From Sphingomonas sp. HF-S4 (lineage in GTDB: Bacteria; Pseudomonadota; Alphaproteobacteria; Sphingomonadales; Sphingomonadaceae), in NCBI RefSeq assembly GCF_032911445.1, contig NZ_JAWJEJ010000001.1, forward strand, positions 496,001 to 560,000: a stretch of DNA of 64,000 nt. The letters are read 5' to 3'. The notes beneath the pieces are model-generated. The model was given only the letters and a program-made list of their open reading frames with translations, ran no database searches and had not been told where the DNA came from. Shown here piece after piece: positions 43,985 through 51,928 of this stretch (position 1 is the stretch's first letter; each line of letters opens with the position of its first letter). A program made the translations under genes and the position numbers.

Positions 43985-44716
43985 ATGGGAAGAATGACGG
44001 GCAAGGTCGCGGTGGTCATAGGCGGAGCCAAGGGGATCGGCCTCGCGACCGCCCGCGCGCTCGCAGAGGAAGGCGCTACCGTGCTGCTGACGGGGCGCAG
44101 GCAGCAGGAGGTCGCTGCCGCCGCTGGAAGCATTGGTTCCTTGGCACTGGGAATTGAGGCTGATGCCGCGTCTCAAGTCGACCTGCAACGGGTCATGCGG
44201 GAGGCGCAGCGGGCGCACGGTCGTATCGACGCCCTGGTGCTGAACGCCGGCTTGTCGGAGCCTGCGACGATTCCCGAGGAGACGGCAGAGCATTTCGATC
44301 TGCATTTCGCCGTCAACGTCCGCAGCGCGCTTTTCGGCATCCAGGCAGCCTTGCCGGTGCTCAGCGACGGGGCCTCGGTGGTATTGGTCGGGTCGATCGC
44401 GGACGTGATGGGGGTGTCGCCGTTCAGCACCTATGCGGCGACCAAGGCGTCCCTGCGGTCCTATGCGCGCAGCTGGGCGGCCGAACTCGCGCCGCGCCGG
44501 ATCCGCGTCAATGTCGTGGCGCCGGGACCGACCGACACGGACATGATGGCGGCCGTCTCCGAAGAGATGCGACAGATGCTGATCGCACCGATCCCGCTCG
44601 GCCGCATGGCTCGGGCCGAGGAGGTCGCCGCCGCGGCGGTGTTTCTGCTGAGCGATGCCGCAAGCTTCGTCACCGGGGCGGAACTATGCGTCGATGGGGG
44701 CATGCGGCAGGTCTGA
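43985..44716 (+). CDS. SDR family NAD(P)-dependent oxidoreductase
   Basis: A 243-residue classical short-chain dehydrogenase: VVIGGAKGIGLATARAL (nucleotide binding), LVLNAGLS (NAG), Ser in VLVGSIAD, STYAATKASLRSY (YxxxK), VAPGPTDTDMMA and a C-terminal TGAELCVDGGMRQV. Cytosolic; the substrate is unknown. GGAAGG precedes ATG 43985; an ATG at 43970 is in frame, and the open frame reaches 43541. Likely repressed or activated by the divergent HxlR regulator. Confidence 0.92.
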   Translation: MGRMTGKVAVVIGGAKGIGLATARALAEEGATVLLTGRRQQEVAAAAGSIGSLALGIEADAASQVDLQRVMREAQRAHGRIDALVLNAGLSEPATIPEETAEHFDLHFAVNVRSALFGIQAALPVLSDGASVVLVGSIADVMGVSPFSTYAATKASLRSYARSWAAELAPRRIRVNVVAPGPTDTDMMAAVSEEMRQMLIAPIPLGRMARAEEVAAAAVFLLSDAASFVTGAELCVDGGMRQV

Positions 44717-44869
44717 CGGCGGGAACGCCAGGCCTGGGGACGGTTCGGAACAGGTGCCGGTCGACGCGACTGGGGCAGGGATCGCTTGGGCCGGCCGCAA
44801 GAATGCGCGTATCGGGGCGACGATGAGAGGTTGTCCCGCCATGAATAGGCGTGGCGGGACAGAAGCTTC

Positions 44870-45052
44870 TTACTGGTAGCCGCCTTCCTTGCGCTCCTCG
44901 GCGGTTTCTTCCTGGACATCCTCCATATCGGCGGCGTCCTCTTCCTCGGGGCCATCCTCGAGGGTCGTCTCGGACGTGCTGCCGTGATCCTCGGGAAGCT
45001 CGTTCTGGTCGTGCTCGAAGCCGGGTTCTTCGTTCTGCGGGGTGGTCGCCAT
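44870..45052 (-). CDS. 60-residue acidic protein of unknown function
   Basis: ATTPQNEEPGFEHDQNELPE followed by a Glu/Asp-rich tail; overall strongly acidic and disordered. AAGGAGA lies 8 nt before ATG 45052. Short acidic proteins of this kind are common in sphingomonads with no known role. The open frame extends to 45265 without support. Confidence 0.65.
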   Translation of the reverse strand: MATTPQNEEPGFEHDQNELPEDHGSTSETTLEDGPEEEDAADMEDVQEETAEERKEGGYQ

Positions 45053-45245
45053 GATCATGCTCTCCTTGGACGACCTCAACGAATCGCTCCGGGCTACGAT
45101 GCGGGAGTTCAAGAATAAAGTCCTGCCTGGCGAATCCGTCGAAGGCGGCTGGCGTCCCTTGGCTGAGGTCATGATGGCAGGGTCTGGGATGGGGGGCGTT
45201 GGCAGATCGGACAGGGGGTGGGTGCAGCGGGAGAGGCGTGCGTCG

Positions 45246-45345
45246 GCTGCCCGCTGCGCGGGCATCGTGGCTCTGTCGGCGCTGTTCGCCGACCGAGCTC
45301 CAGCTACGCTGGATCTCGGCCCTGGCGGGTGACGATCCGCTGCCG
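45246..45345. repeat. Possible diverged copy C of the dispersed intergenic repeat
   Basis: It shares the layout of copies A and B: a GC-rich hairpin (TGCCCGCTGCGCGGGCA), then CTCGGCCCTGGCGGGTGACGATC close to the CTCGGCCTGGCGG-ACGATCGCTGG ending of the others. The first half differs, so membership is tentative. It lies in the 45053-45459 gap, which otherwise holds nothing. Confidence 0.35.
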
Positions 45346-45459
45346 GGGAGGGCGCGGGGGCGCGGGGATGGCAGCTTTGCGCCCCAAAATCAGCCGTTCA
45401 GTGCGTGCGTGAAAACTCGCGAAAGCCGACGGTGACTGCTGGTCGCGGATTGAAGTCGA

Positions 45460-46821
45460 TCAGAAGCTCGCCGTAAGGTTGAACGACCCGTAGCGCGTCC
45501 AGCGGCCCGCGGGCGCGTTGGGCGCCTCGCGCAGAAAACGCCCCTTGGCGAGCAGCGCGCCATCGAACTCGAAGCGCAGGCGTGCCGGCATCAGCCAGTA
45601 GCGCAGCCGCGCCTCGAGTTGGTTTCCTGCGAAATCGCCCGAGCGGCCCGACATGTCGCGCACGCCTGTGGTAGAGAAGCCATCCCGGTCGGCGGCAAGC
45701 CACATCGGCCGATAGGCTGCAAACCAGTCGAGCCGCCTGCTCGGGGTCGCTTCGACACGCAGGCCAATCGTCATCAGGTTGGCGCGCCCAACGGCATTAT
45801 AGAGCCCGGCGGGCGCGAGGTCGGCCCGGCGCATGCCGAACAGCGTGTCGAATCGGCCGTAGCGGCCGCCTAGCCGGTCGCCACTCGCCCGGTCGAATTC
45901 GACCGACAGCCGCGGCTTCCACGGGCCCCGGAAGCTGTAGCCGGCGTCGGCATGGACGAAGCTCGCGCTCACCGCTTGGCGCGGCGCGGTCGGTGCCAGG
46001 GACGTGCTGGCATGGCCGGTCTGGTAGAATGCCTCGACCTCGTAGTCGAACCCGTCGGCCCGGGGTTCAGCCATGATCCGGCCACCGAAAGTATCGAGCG
46101 AGCGGTCGCGCGTGGCATTCCCGGGCCCGTCGCGCTCGCCGAGATGGAACCAGGTCAGTTCCGCGGTCCCTGACCCGAACGCCCTGGCCTTCGAGACCTG
46201 ACCACCCCAGAGGACCAGATCGAAGCTTTGGCGGTCGAGACGGACCTGGGCGTCGCGGATCCCGGCATCGTCGTCGGGCAGGCGGACCTGCGGCAGCGTA
46301 TAGATAAGCGTTGCCTTCCAACCGTGCTGCGCGGCGATCTCGGCGCGGATGCCGGTATAGCCGTTGGTGGTGTTACGATAATCGTCCGCCGCCACTAGCC
46401 GCCGCGCCCCGAGGTTGAGCGTCATTCGCCCTGCGGTCAGCGTCAGCTTCGTGCCCTTGCCGAAGGCGCCATCGATATCGCCAGCGACATAGGCCTGTAT
46501 CGGCTCGAGCGCATTCACTTCGTTGGTCGTGACGGGGGTTTCGGCGCGATCGCCCCAGACGCGGCTGTCGTATAGCTCGACGCCGAGCCGGACGGTCCGC
46601 GTGCGATACTCGGCCAGGATCGCGGTGCGCAGGTTCACCAGTTCATCGCTTTCGTTGAAGCCGGCGCGCGCCTGCCCATCGATCGCCTCGTAGCGCAGGC
46701 GCATCGATCCCGTGACGCTCAGGCCCTCGGCGACGTCCTGGGCCGACGCTGGTATCGACGACAGCATCGGCGTCCCGGCGAGCGTCAGCGACGCGAACAT
46801 GTAAAAGCAAGTGCGCACCAT
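45460..46821 (-). CDS. Alginate-export (AlgE-like) outer membrane beta-barrel
   Basis: About 453 residues with a signal peptide (to SIPASAQ). GSMRLRYEAIDGQARAGFNE starts the barrel, and alternating amphipathic strands run to the last residue (RWTRYGSFNLTASF, ending in Phe as outer-membrane barrels do). This matches the alginate_exp family of porin-like channels. The substrate is unknown; an alginate pathway is not present here. GAAGGAA precedes ATG 46821. Divergent from chrB, with 46 nt between start codons, so shared control is possible. Confidence 0.85.
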   Translation of the reverse strand: MVRTCFYMFASLTLAGTPMLSSIPASAQDVAEGLSVTGSMRLRYEAIDGQARAGFNESDELVNLRTAILAEYRTRTVRLGVELYDSRVWGDRAETPVTTNEVNALEPIQAYVAGDIDGAFGKGTKLTLTAGRMTLNLGARRLVAADDYRNTTNGYTGIRAEIAAQHGWKATLIYTLPQVRLPDDDAGIRDAQVRLDRQSFDLVLWGGQVSKARAFGSGTAELTWFHLGERDGPGNATRDRSLDTFGGRIMAEPRADGFDYEVEAFYQTGHASTSLAPTAPRQAVSASFVHADAGYSFRGPWKPRLSVEFDRASGDRLGGRYGRFDTLFGMRRADLAPAGLYNAVGRANLMTIGLRVEATPSRRLDWFAAYRPMWLAADRDGFSTTGVRDMSGRSGDFAGNQLEARLRYWLMPARLRFEFDGALLAKGRFLREAPNAPAGRWTRYGSFNLTASF

Positions 46822-46851
46822 CGATATAGGTGTTCCTTCGATTCGATGTAC

Positions 46852-46869
46852 ATGATACATATGCATCAT
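46852..46869. promoter_or_regulatory. Palindrome over the chrB start codon, candidate ChrB operator
   Basis: ATGATACATATGCATCAT is an 18-bp palindrome with one mismatched pair (two positions). It covers the first base pairs of chrB's ATG at 46868. ChrB is a chromate-responsive DNA-binding protein in characterised chr operons, so self-regulation here is plausible. Confidence 0.6.
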
Positions 46870-47827
46870 GATAACGCCAAACGATTCGGCAACGTGGCTC
46901 GCGCTCCTTCATCAGCTCCCCGCAAAGCCGCCCTATCTGCGGGTTAAGATCTGGCGGCGGCTGCAGGGGATCGGTGCCGTTCCGCTCAAGAACGCCGTCC
47001 ACGTCCTGCCCAAGAGCGACACTGCGGAAGCGGCGTTTCGCGAACTGCTCGCCGAGATCGTCGCGAGTGGCGGCGACGCCACCCTGCTCGAGGCTCGGCT
47101 CGTGCTGGGGCAGAACGACGGCGCGGTGCGGGCGCTGTTCGATACCGCCCGCGATGCCGACTATGCCGAGATCGCCGATGCGGCGCGCCGCCTGCTCGAG
47201 ACTGGTCCCGCGAGTGGCCAGGACATCGCCAAGCTGCAGCGGCGGCTGGCGGACGTCGGGGCGCTGGACTTTTTCGGGGCGCATGGCCGCCAGGACGCAG
47301 ATGCGGCACTCGCAGAGCTCGACCTCCAGCGCTACCAGCACCCCGATATTGGTCGCCACGAGCCCGCTGATGCGATTGACCCGGCCGACCTTACCGGCAA
47401 GACTTGGGTCACGCGGCGCGGGGTGCATGTCGACCGCATCGCCTGTGCCTGGCTGATCCAGCGCTTCGTCGATCCGCAAGCGGTCTTCCGCTTCGTCGAT
47501 GCCAAGACGCACGCACCCCAGCCCGGCGAACTGCGCTTCGACATGGCGGATGCCGAGTTCACCCATGAAGGGGATCGCTGCAGCTTCGAAACCATCGTGC
47601 TGCGCGGCAACCTCACTGGCGATTCCGGCCTCGCGGCGCTTGGCGAGATCATCCACGAGCTCGATATCGGCGACGGCAAGTTTGCGCGCCCCGAGACGGC
47701 AGGTGTCGGGGCGATGCTTTCCGGCGTCTGCGCCTCCAGCGACGACGATCTCGAGCGCATCGCCCGGGCGAGCGATGCGCTCGACCAGTTCTACGCTTTC
47801 TTCTCCAGCCGAAAGGCCGATCGATGA
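46868..47827 (+). CDS. chrB: ChrB family chromate resistance regulator
   Basis: A 319-residue protein. The N-terminal domain (residues 1-150: LRVKIWRRLQGIGAVPLKNA then VHVLP) and C-terminal domain (WVTRRGVHVDRIACAWLIQR then FVDPQAVFRFV; FDMADAEFTHEGDRCSFE) match ChrB. ChrB senses chromate and controls chrA in characterised systems. It overlaps chrA by 4 nt (47824-47827, ATGA). The start lies within a palindrome, so it could repress itself. Confidence 0.9.
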   Translation: MITPNDSATWLALLHQLPAKPPYLRVKIWRRLQGIGAVPLKNAVHVLPKSDTAEAAFRELLAEIVASGGDATLLEARLVLGQNDGAVRALFDTARDADYAEIADAARRLLETGPASGQDIAKLQRRLADVGALDFFGAHGRQDADAALAELDLQRYQHPDIGRHEPADAIDPADLTGKTWVTRRGVHVDRIACAWLIQRFVDPQAVFRFVDAKTHAPQPGELRFDMADAEFTHEGDRCSFETIVLRGNLTGDSGLAALGEIIHELDIGDGKFARPETAGVGAMLSGVCASSDDDLERIARASDALDQFYAFFSSRKADR

Positions 47828-49221
47828 AGGCCACCATAATCGCTTCCGAAGCGCCGACCGCACCGCGTGACCACGGCGTCTCCTTCGCGGAGGCCGTGAC
47901 GGTCTGGGCGCGGATCGCGGCGCTCAGCTTTGGCGGACCCGCCGGCCAGATCGCGGTGATGCACCGCATCCTCGTCGAGGAGAAAAGGTGGATCGGCGAG
48001 GAGCGATTCCTCCATGCGCTCAACTATTGCATGCTGCTGCCGGGTCCCGAGGCGCAGCAGCTCGCCGCCTATATCGGCTGGCTGCTCCACAAGACCAAAG
48101 GCGGGCTGGTCGCCGGCGCTCTGTTCGTGCTGCCCGGCTTCCTCGCGATCCTCGCGCTGAGCTACATCTATGTGCTGTTCGGCCATGCGCCGGTGATCGA
48201 AGGGCTGTTCTTCGGGCTCAAGGCAGCCGTGCTGGCGGTTGTCGTCCAGGCAGTGGTGCGGGTCGGCTCGCGCACACTCAGGAACAACGTCATGCGCGGC
48301 ATTGCCGCCGCCGCATTCGTCGCGATCTTTTTCCTAGGCGCGCCGTTCCCGATGATCGTGCTGCTGGCGGCGCTTGCCGGCTATCTCGGCGGTCGCGCGG
48401 GCATCTCGGCGTTCAAGGCCGGCGGCGGACACGGCCCGTCCAAGGGCGAGATCGTCCAGGACCGTGACACCGCGCTCGGCGAGGGGCTGCCCGAGCATGC
48501 GCGGCCCAATCTCGGCTGGTCGCTCAAGATCTCGGCTCTTTTGCTGTTCCTGTGGCTGGCACCGGTTGCGCTGCTGTTCGCGCTCGCCGGGCCGGGCAAC
48601 GTCTTCTCGCACATCGCCGGCTTTTTCAGCCAGATGGCGGTGGTGACCTTCGGCGGCGCCTATGCGGTACTCGCCTATGTCGGCCAACAAGCGGTGGGCA
48701 CCTACCACTGGGTCACCCCGGGGGAGATGCTCGACGGACTCGGGCTTGCCGAGACCACGCCGGGGCCGCTGATCATGGTGACCCAGTTTGTCGGCTTCCT
48801 CGCCGCCTTCCGCGATGCGAGCGGGCTGCCGCCGCTGGTCGCCGCGACCCTCGGCGCGACGCTGACTACATGGGTGACGTTCCTGCCCTGCTATCTGTGG
48901 ATCTTCGCCGGCGCGCCGTTCGTCGAACGGCTGCGCGGCAACCGGGCGCTGTCGGCGGCGCTCGGCGCGATTACCGCGGCGGTGGTCGGTGTGATCCTCA
49001 ATCTCGCGGTCTGGTTCGCGATCCACACGCTGTTCGGCCGGGTCCAGCCGGTTCGCCTCGGTTTCGCGGCGTTCGAGCTCCCGGTGCTCGCCTCGCTCAA
49101 CCTGCCGGCGCTGATTCTCGCCGGCGGCGCTGCGGTTGCGGTGTTCGGCTACAAGGCCGGGATGTTCCCGATCCTTTTCGCCAGCGCCGCGCTCGGTGCG
49201 GCGTATGTCCTCTTCGTCTGA
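47824..49221 (+). CDS. chrA: ChrA chromate efflux transporter
   Basis: A 465-residue inner-membrane transporter of the CHR family with two homologous halves. RIAALSFGGPAGQIAVM and LLPGPEAQQLAAYIGWLL mark the first; MAVVTFGGAYAVLAYVGQQA and LAETTPGPLIMVTQFVGF the second. Ten or more transmembrane helices are evident. It exports chromate from the cytosol. Translationally coupled to chrB. Confidence 0.95.
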   Translation: MKATIIASEAPTAPRDHGVSFAEAVTVWARIAALSFGGPAGQIAVMHRILVEEKRWIGEERFLHALNYCMLLPGPEAQQLAAYIGWLLHKTKGGLVAGALFVLPGFLAILALSYIYVLFGHAPVIEGLFFGLKAAVLAVVVQAVVRVGSRTLRNNVMRGIAAAAFVAIFFLGAPFPMIVLLAALAGYLGGRAGISAFKAGGGHGPSKGEIVQDRDTALGEGLPEHARPNLGWSLKISALLLFLWLAPVALLFALAGPGNVFSHIAGFFSQMAVVTFGGAYAVLAYVGQQAVGTYHWVTPGEMLDGLGLAETTPGPLIMVTQFVGFLAAFRDASGLPPLVAATLGATLTTWVTFLPCYLWIFAGAPFVERLRGNRALSAALGAITAAVVGVILNLAVWFAIHTLFGRVQPVRLGFAAFELPVLASLNLPALILAGGAAVAVFGYKAGMFPILFASAALGAAYVLFV

Positions 49222-49569
49222 CGGAAGAACTCGCCATGCTGCAGCCCCGTCTCTTGTCCGTTCGCGCGCGCTGCGCCGCGAGAGCTGCCAGTCCGCTAGC
49301 GGCCCAATCTCAGTCGGCCAATGAAATCAGAGGTGCGATCGCTGAACGTCGGCATTTGATAAGACTCGCCGTTCGTCGCGTCGCCGGTGAACGGCAGCAA
49401 TGTGCCAATCTCGGCCGTCAGCCATCGCTGGACGGGCCGAATGTACGGCAGTTTTCAGGATTGCGCCAAACCCAGTCGAACGGCTGAGATTGGGCACAAA
49501 GCAGTCCCACACGTATCACCGCCTTGGATGGTGGCGGTCAATCAGTGGTCGGCCGATGACAAGCGTCCC
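49222..49569. other. Gap after chrA with a possible decayed short gene
   Basis: A frame from ATG 49236 (MLQPRLLSVRARCAARAASP then LAAQSQSAN) looks like the start of a secreted protein with signal peptidase site AAQ, and has GGAAGAA 8 nt upstream. It continues to 49487 without further protein-like features. Possibly a degraded third gene of the chromate operon; not called as a CDS. Confidence 0.35.
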
Positions 49570-50067
49570 TCAGGCTTGTGTCGGACTCAGTCGTTTCGCG
49601 AAAGTCTTCGACATAGGATGGAAGCCGTAACGCTCGAAGAAGCGGTGGGCCCCCTCATTCTCCAGACCGCTCTCAAGGAAGGCCCATTTCATGCCTCGTG
49701 CGATGCCTTCCTGTTCGGCGAACGCGACAAGTGCCGCCCCCACGCCGTGTGATCGCATCCCGGGGTCCACAGCTAGGTCTTCGATCACCATGAAGGAGAC
49801 CCGGGGCGTGGTTTCCCAAAGCAGGATCGCAGCTCCGGCGACCCCGTCCGGGCCTACCGCGACCGCCACCGAGCGTTCGACGCCGAGCGCCGCGAAGTCC
49901 TCCGCCATACGGGCCTCAAGGTCGGGCGCCCAATCGACCCCATCCAAGCTTAGACCGGTCTGGATCTCGCCATGACTTACATAGGAGGAGTCGAGCGCGA
50001 TGATGCGCGCAAAGAAGGTGGCGAGCGACGGAAATTCGTCAGCGGTGGCCCAGCGGCAGTCAATCAT
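49570..50067 (-). CDS. GNAT family N-acetyltransferase
   Basis: A 165-residue acetyltransferase. IEDLAVDPGMRSHGVGAALV holds the acetyl-CoA-binding R/QxxGxG/A loop, followed by GMKWAFLESGLENEGAHRFF and ERYGF, the conserved C-terminal motif B. Cytosolic; substrate unknown. It starts 3 nt after the stop of the membrane protein gene at 50071, so the two are probably co-transcribed. Confidence 0.9.
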   Translation of the reverse strand: MIDCRWATADEFPSLATFFARIIALDSSYVSHGEIQTGLSLDGVDWAPDLEARMAEDFAALGVERSVAVAVGPDGVAGAAILLWETTPRVSFMVIEDLAVDPGMRSHGVGAALVAFAEQEGIARGMKWAFLESGLENEGAHRFFERYGFHPMSKTFAKRLSPTQA

Positions 50068-50070
50068 CGC

Positions 50071-50850
50071 TCAGCTATAGGCGAGGGGATGCTCCGCAGG
50101 TAGTCCGGTCGCGGCGACCTTGGCCATCCACCCGCCGATGGTTGGGCAGTCAAACAGATTCGCGATCTCCACATAGAATTCGGAGCGCCGCGCCTCCAGC
50201 TCCGCGGGCGGCACGTCCGGTAGACCGTACGTCGTGAAAGGATCATTTGCATCCGGCGACGCATGGGGGATGTCCCATGCTAGCAGAAGGCGGCCGCACA
50301 ACGGATCGAAGATGGCGCGCAGATCGGCGGTGTAATTGTCACGAAGGTCGTTCCATAAAGCCCGGAACCCCCATTCGGTACAGGTGTCGAAATACCAGGC
50401 CACCCAGCTCCCGAACACATCATCGTCGATCAAGCGGTATTTGCGCAAGCGCGCCGCGATCTCAAACAAGTTACAATTCATCTCGTAATATTTGCGGGCA
50501 ATCATCGCGATCTGCCGCGCGTTCATCTCTTCGCTATATTCGTCCCTGACGACGAGATCGCCTAGCTTCGCGACTGGGGCGAGGCGGCGTTTCATCATGG
50601 GAACGAGCTCGGGATGACGGGCCTCGAACTCGAACACACGGTTCGATTCGATCTCAAGCCGCTGGTAGATCTCGATCTTGCGGGCCTCGAGTCCCTGGGC
50701 GGCGTCCTCGCGCCGCTGGGCCGCGGCTTCGACCTGGCCCCTCCGGTAGCGGTTGCTTTCAATGATCACCGTTACGAGCGCGGCGAGGAAGGCCGCCGTC
50801 TGGATAATATCGCCGACCCCGATCTCGTGCTTGAGCACAAAGTCCCACAT
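50071..50850 (-). CDS. Membrane-anchored helical protein of unknown function
   Basis: A 259-residue protein. One transmembrane helix near the start (DIIQTAAFLAALVTVIIESN) is followed by a coiled-coil-like charged region (RRGQVEAAAQRREDAAQGLE) and a helical domain with EMNCNLFEIAARLRKYRLID and VAWYFDTCTEWGFRALWNDL. It resembles uncharacterised DUF4760-like membrane proteins, but I am not sure. ATG 50850 follows a G-rich site; the frame extends to 50949 without support. Co-directional with the GNAT gene. Confidence 0.7.
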   Translation of the reverse strand: MWDFVLKHEIGVGDIIQTAAFLAALVTVIIESNRYRRGQVEAAAQRREDAAQGLEARKIEIYQRLEIESNRVFEFEARHPELVPMMKRRLAPVAKLGDLVVRDEYSEEMNARQIAMIARKYYEMNCNLFEIAARLRKYRLIDDDVFGSWVAWYFDTCTEWGFRALWNDLRDNYTADLRAIFDPLCGRLLLAWDIPHASPDANDPFTTYGLPDVPPAELEARRSEFYVEIANLFDCPTIGGWMAKVAATGLPAEHPLAYS

Positions 50851-51118
50851 AGCGCCCCCCGGTTCACTATTCCGCCCCATCGCAATAGATCGCCCATCGG
50901 CGGCGTGTGCAACGCCTTTCGCTTCTCGCCAGTTTCCGGGGCAAGCCAAGCCCGGCGCGCCGTGTATACCTCAATCGTCATCCAAGGGGCACGCTGCGCA
51001 CAATCAGGGTCCGCTGTTGGGGTGTAGCTGCAGGGATCCGGAGGACTGACAGAACAGCAACTCACGGGCACCTGGGCGAGTGGACCGAAGTGCCATATTG
51101 AGGACGCCGGCCGACGCC

Positions 51119-51307
51119 CTAGCGTCCAAGCCCACGCCCCCCTCCGAGAGCGATCCCGTGATTGAACGCCAACTCGGCTCCGAGCCGACGGCCGGTATCG
51201 ATCGTGATCCCGAGTTGCTTCTTACGTGCCGCGAGTATCGACTCCATCTGCGGATCACGTTCGAGGCTCCCGTCCCGGTTCTTCTTGCCGAAATCCGAAC
51301 TTCTCAT
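51119..51307 (-). CDS. Possible 62-residue protein
   Basis: MRSSDFGKKNRDGSLERDPQ then MESILAARKKQLGITIDTGR has a protein-like, charged composition. There is no ribosome binding site, and it could be a relic of a larger gene. Listed as a low-confidence candidate. Confidence 0.25.
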   Translation of the reverse strand: MRSSDFGKKNRDGSLERDPQMESILAARKKQLGITIDTGRRLGAELAFNHGIALGGGRGLGR

Positions 51308-51371
51308 CGGCGGTTGCGTCGAACGCGCTCGCGCGGTTCGCACCCCGCTTCAGATCGTCGCTAGGTGAGAC

Positions 51372-51736
51372 TCAAGCGCTAGTTGGGGCTGGAGCTACCC
51401 TACGAAGCACGGAGACGATGTGATCCGCAGTTATATGCTTATCGAGGATCGTAGCGGCATAGTCGCACGGGTCACACTGTTCGGGACTTGCAGTGATGAA
51501 ATGACGGGAATCGAACCGAGTTCAGCCCGTATCGCGGCACAGGCAGCCGGGCCGCTGCCCTCGGATTTCAGATCGACGTCCGACAAGATCACAGCTGGTA
51601 AGGTCGCTCGGGCCGCCTCCATCGCTTCGGTTTCGGATATCGCCACAGCAACAGAGGTTGCGCCACCCATGCTGGCGAGATCGGCCACATAGTCGGCGAT
51701 CAGTGGTTCGTCTTCGATCACCAGGACAAGACACAT
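51372..51736 (-). pseudogene. Single-domain response regulator with a C-terminal frameshift
   Basis: A receiver domain: CLVLVIEDEPLIADYVADLA and VILSDVDLKSEGSG (phospho-Asp). As read, the frame ends after IPVISSLQ at 51431. Adding one base in the A3 run at 51499-51501 restores FITASPEQCDPCDYAATILD then KHITADHIVSVLRR, the expected end of the domain including the conserved Lys (LDKHI), stopping at 51372. The full protein would have about 121 residues. GGAGG precedes ATG 51736. It is divergent from the LOV kinase and is its most likely partner. Confidence 0.75.
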
Positions 51737-51928
51737 GCGCGATCCTCCGGCACAGGCAACCGTCGGCGCACGGTTAAGGTGCAACTTTTGTTTTCGTTCA
51801 AAACGATAGCTAGGTCGCAACTAATTGATGTTCATGGTTTGATCCGAAAAAACGGATGCGCAAATCCTTCGCAGACCCTATGAGAGTTCGCAGGTGTCGG
51901 TGCGGCACGGACTTATGAAAGGTCGTCC

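Noticed and set aside
51505..51525. GGTTCGATTCCC-like tRNA T-arm on the minus strand
   Set aside because: It encodes LGSIPVI of the response regulator, and no tRNA fold surrounds it.
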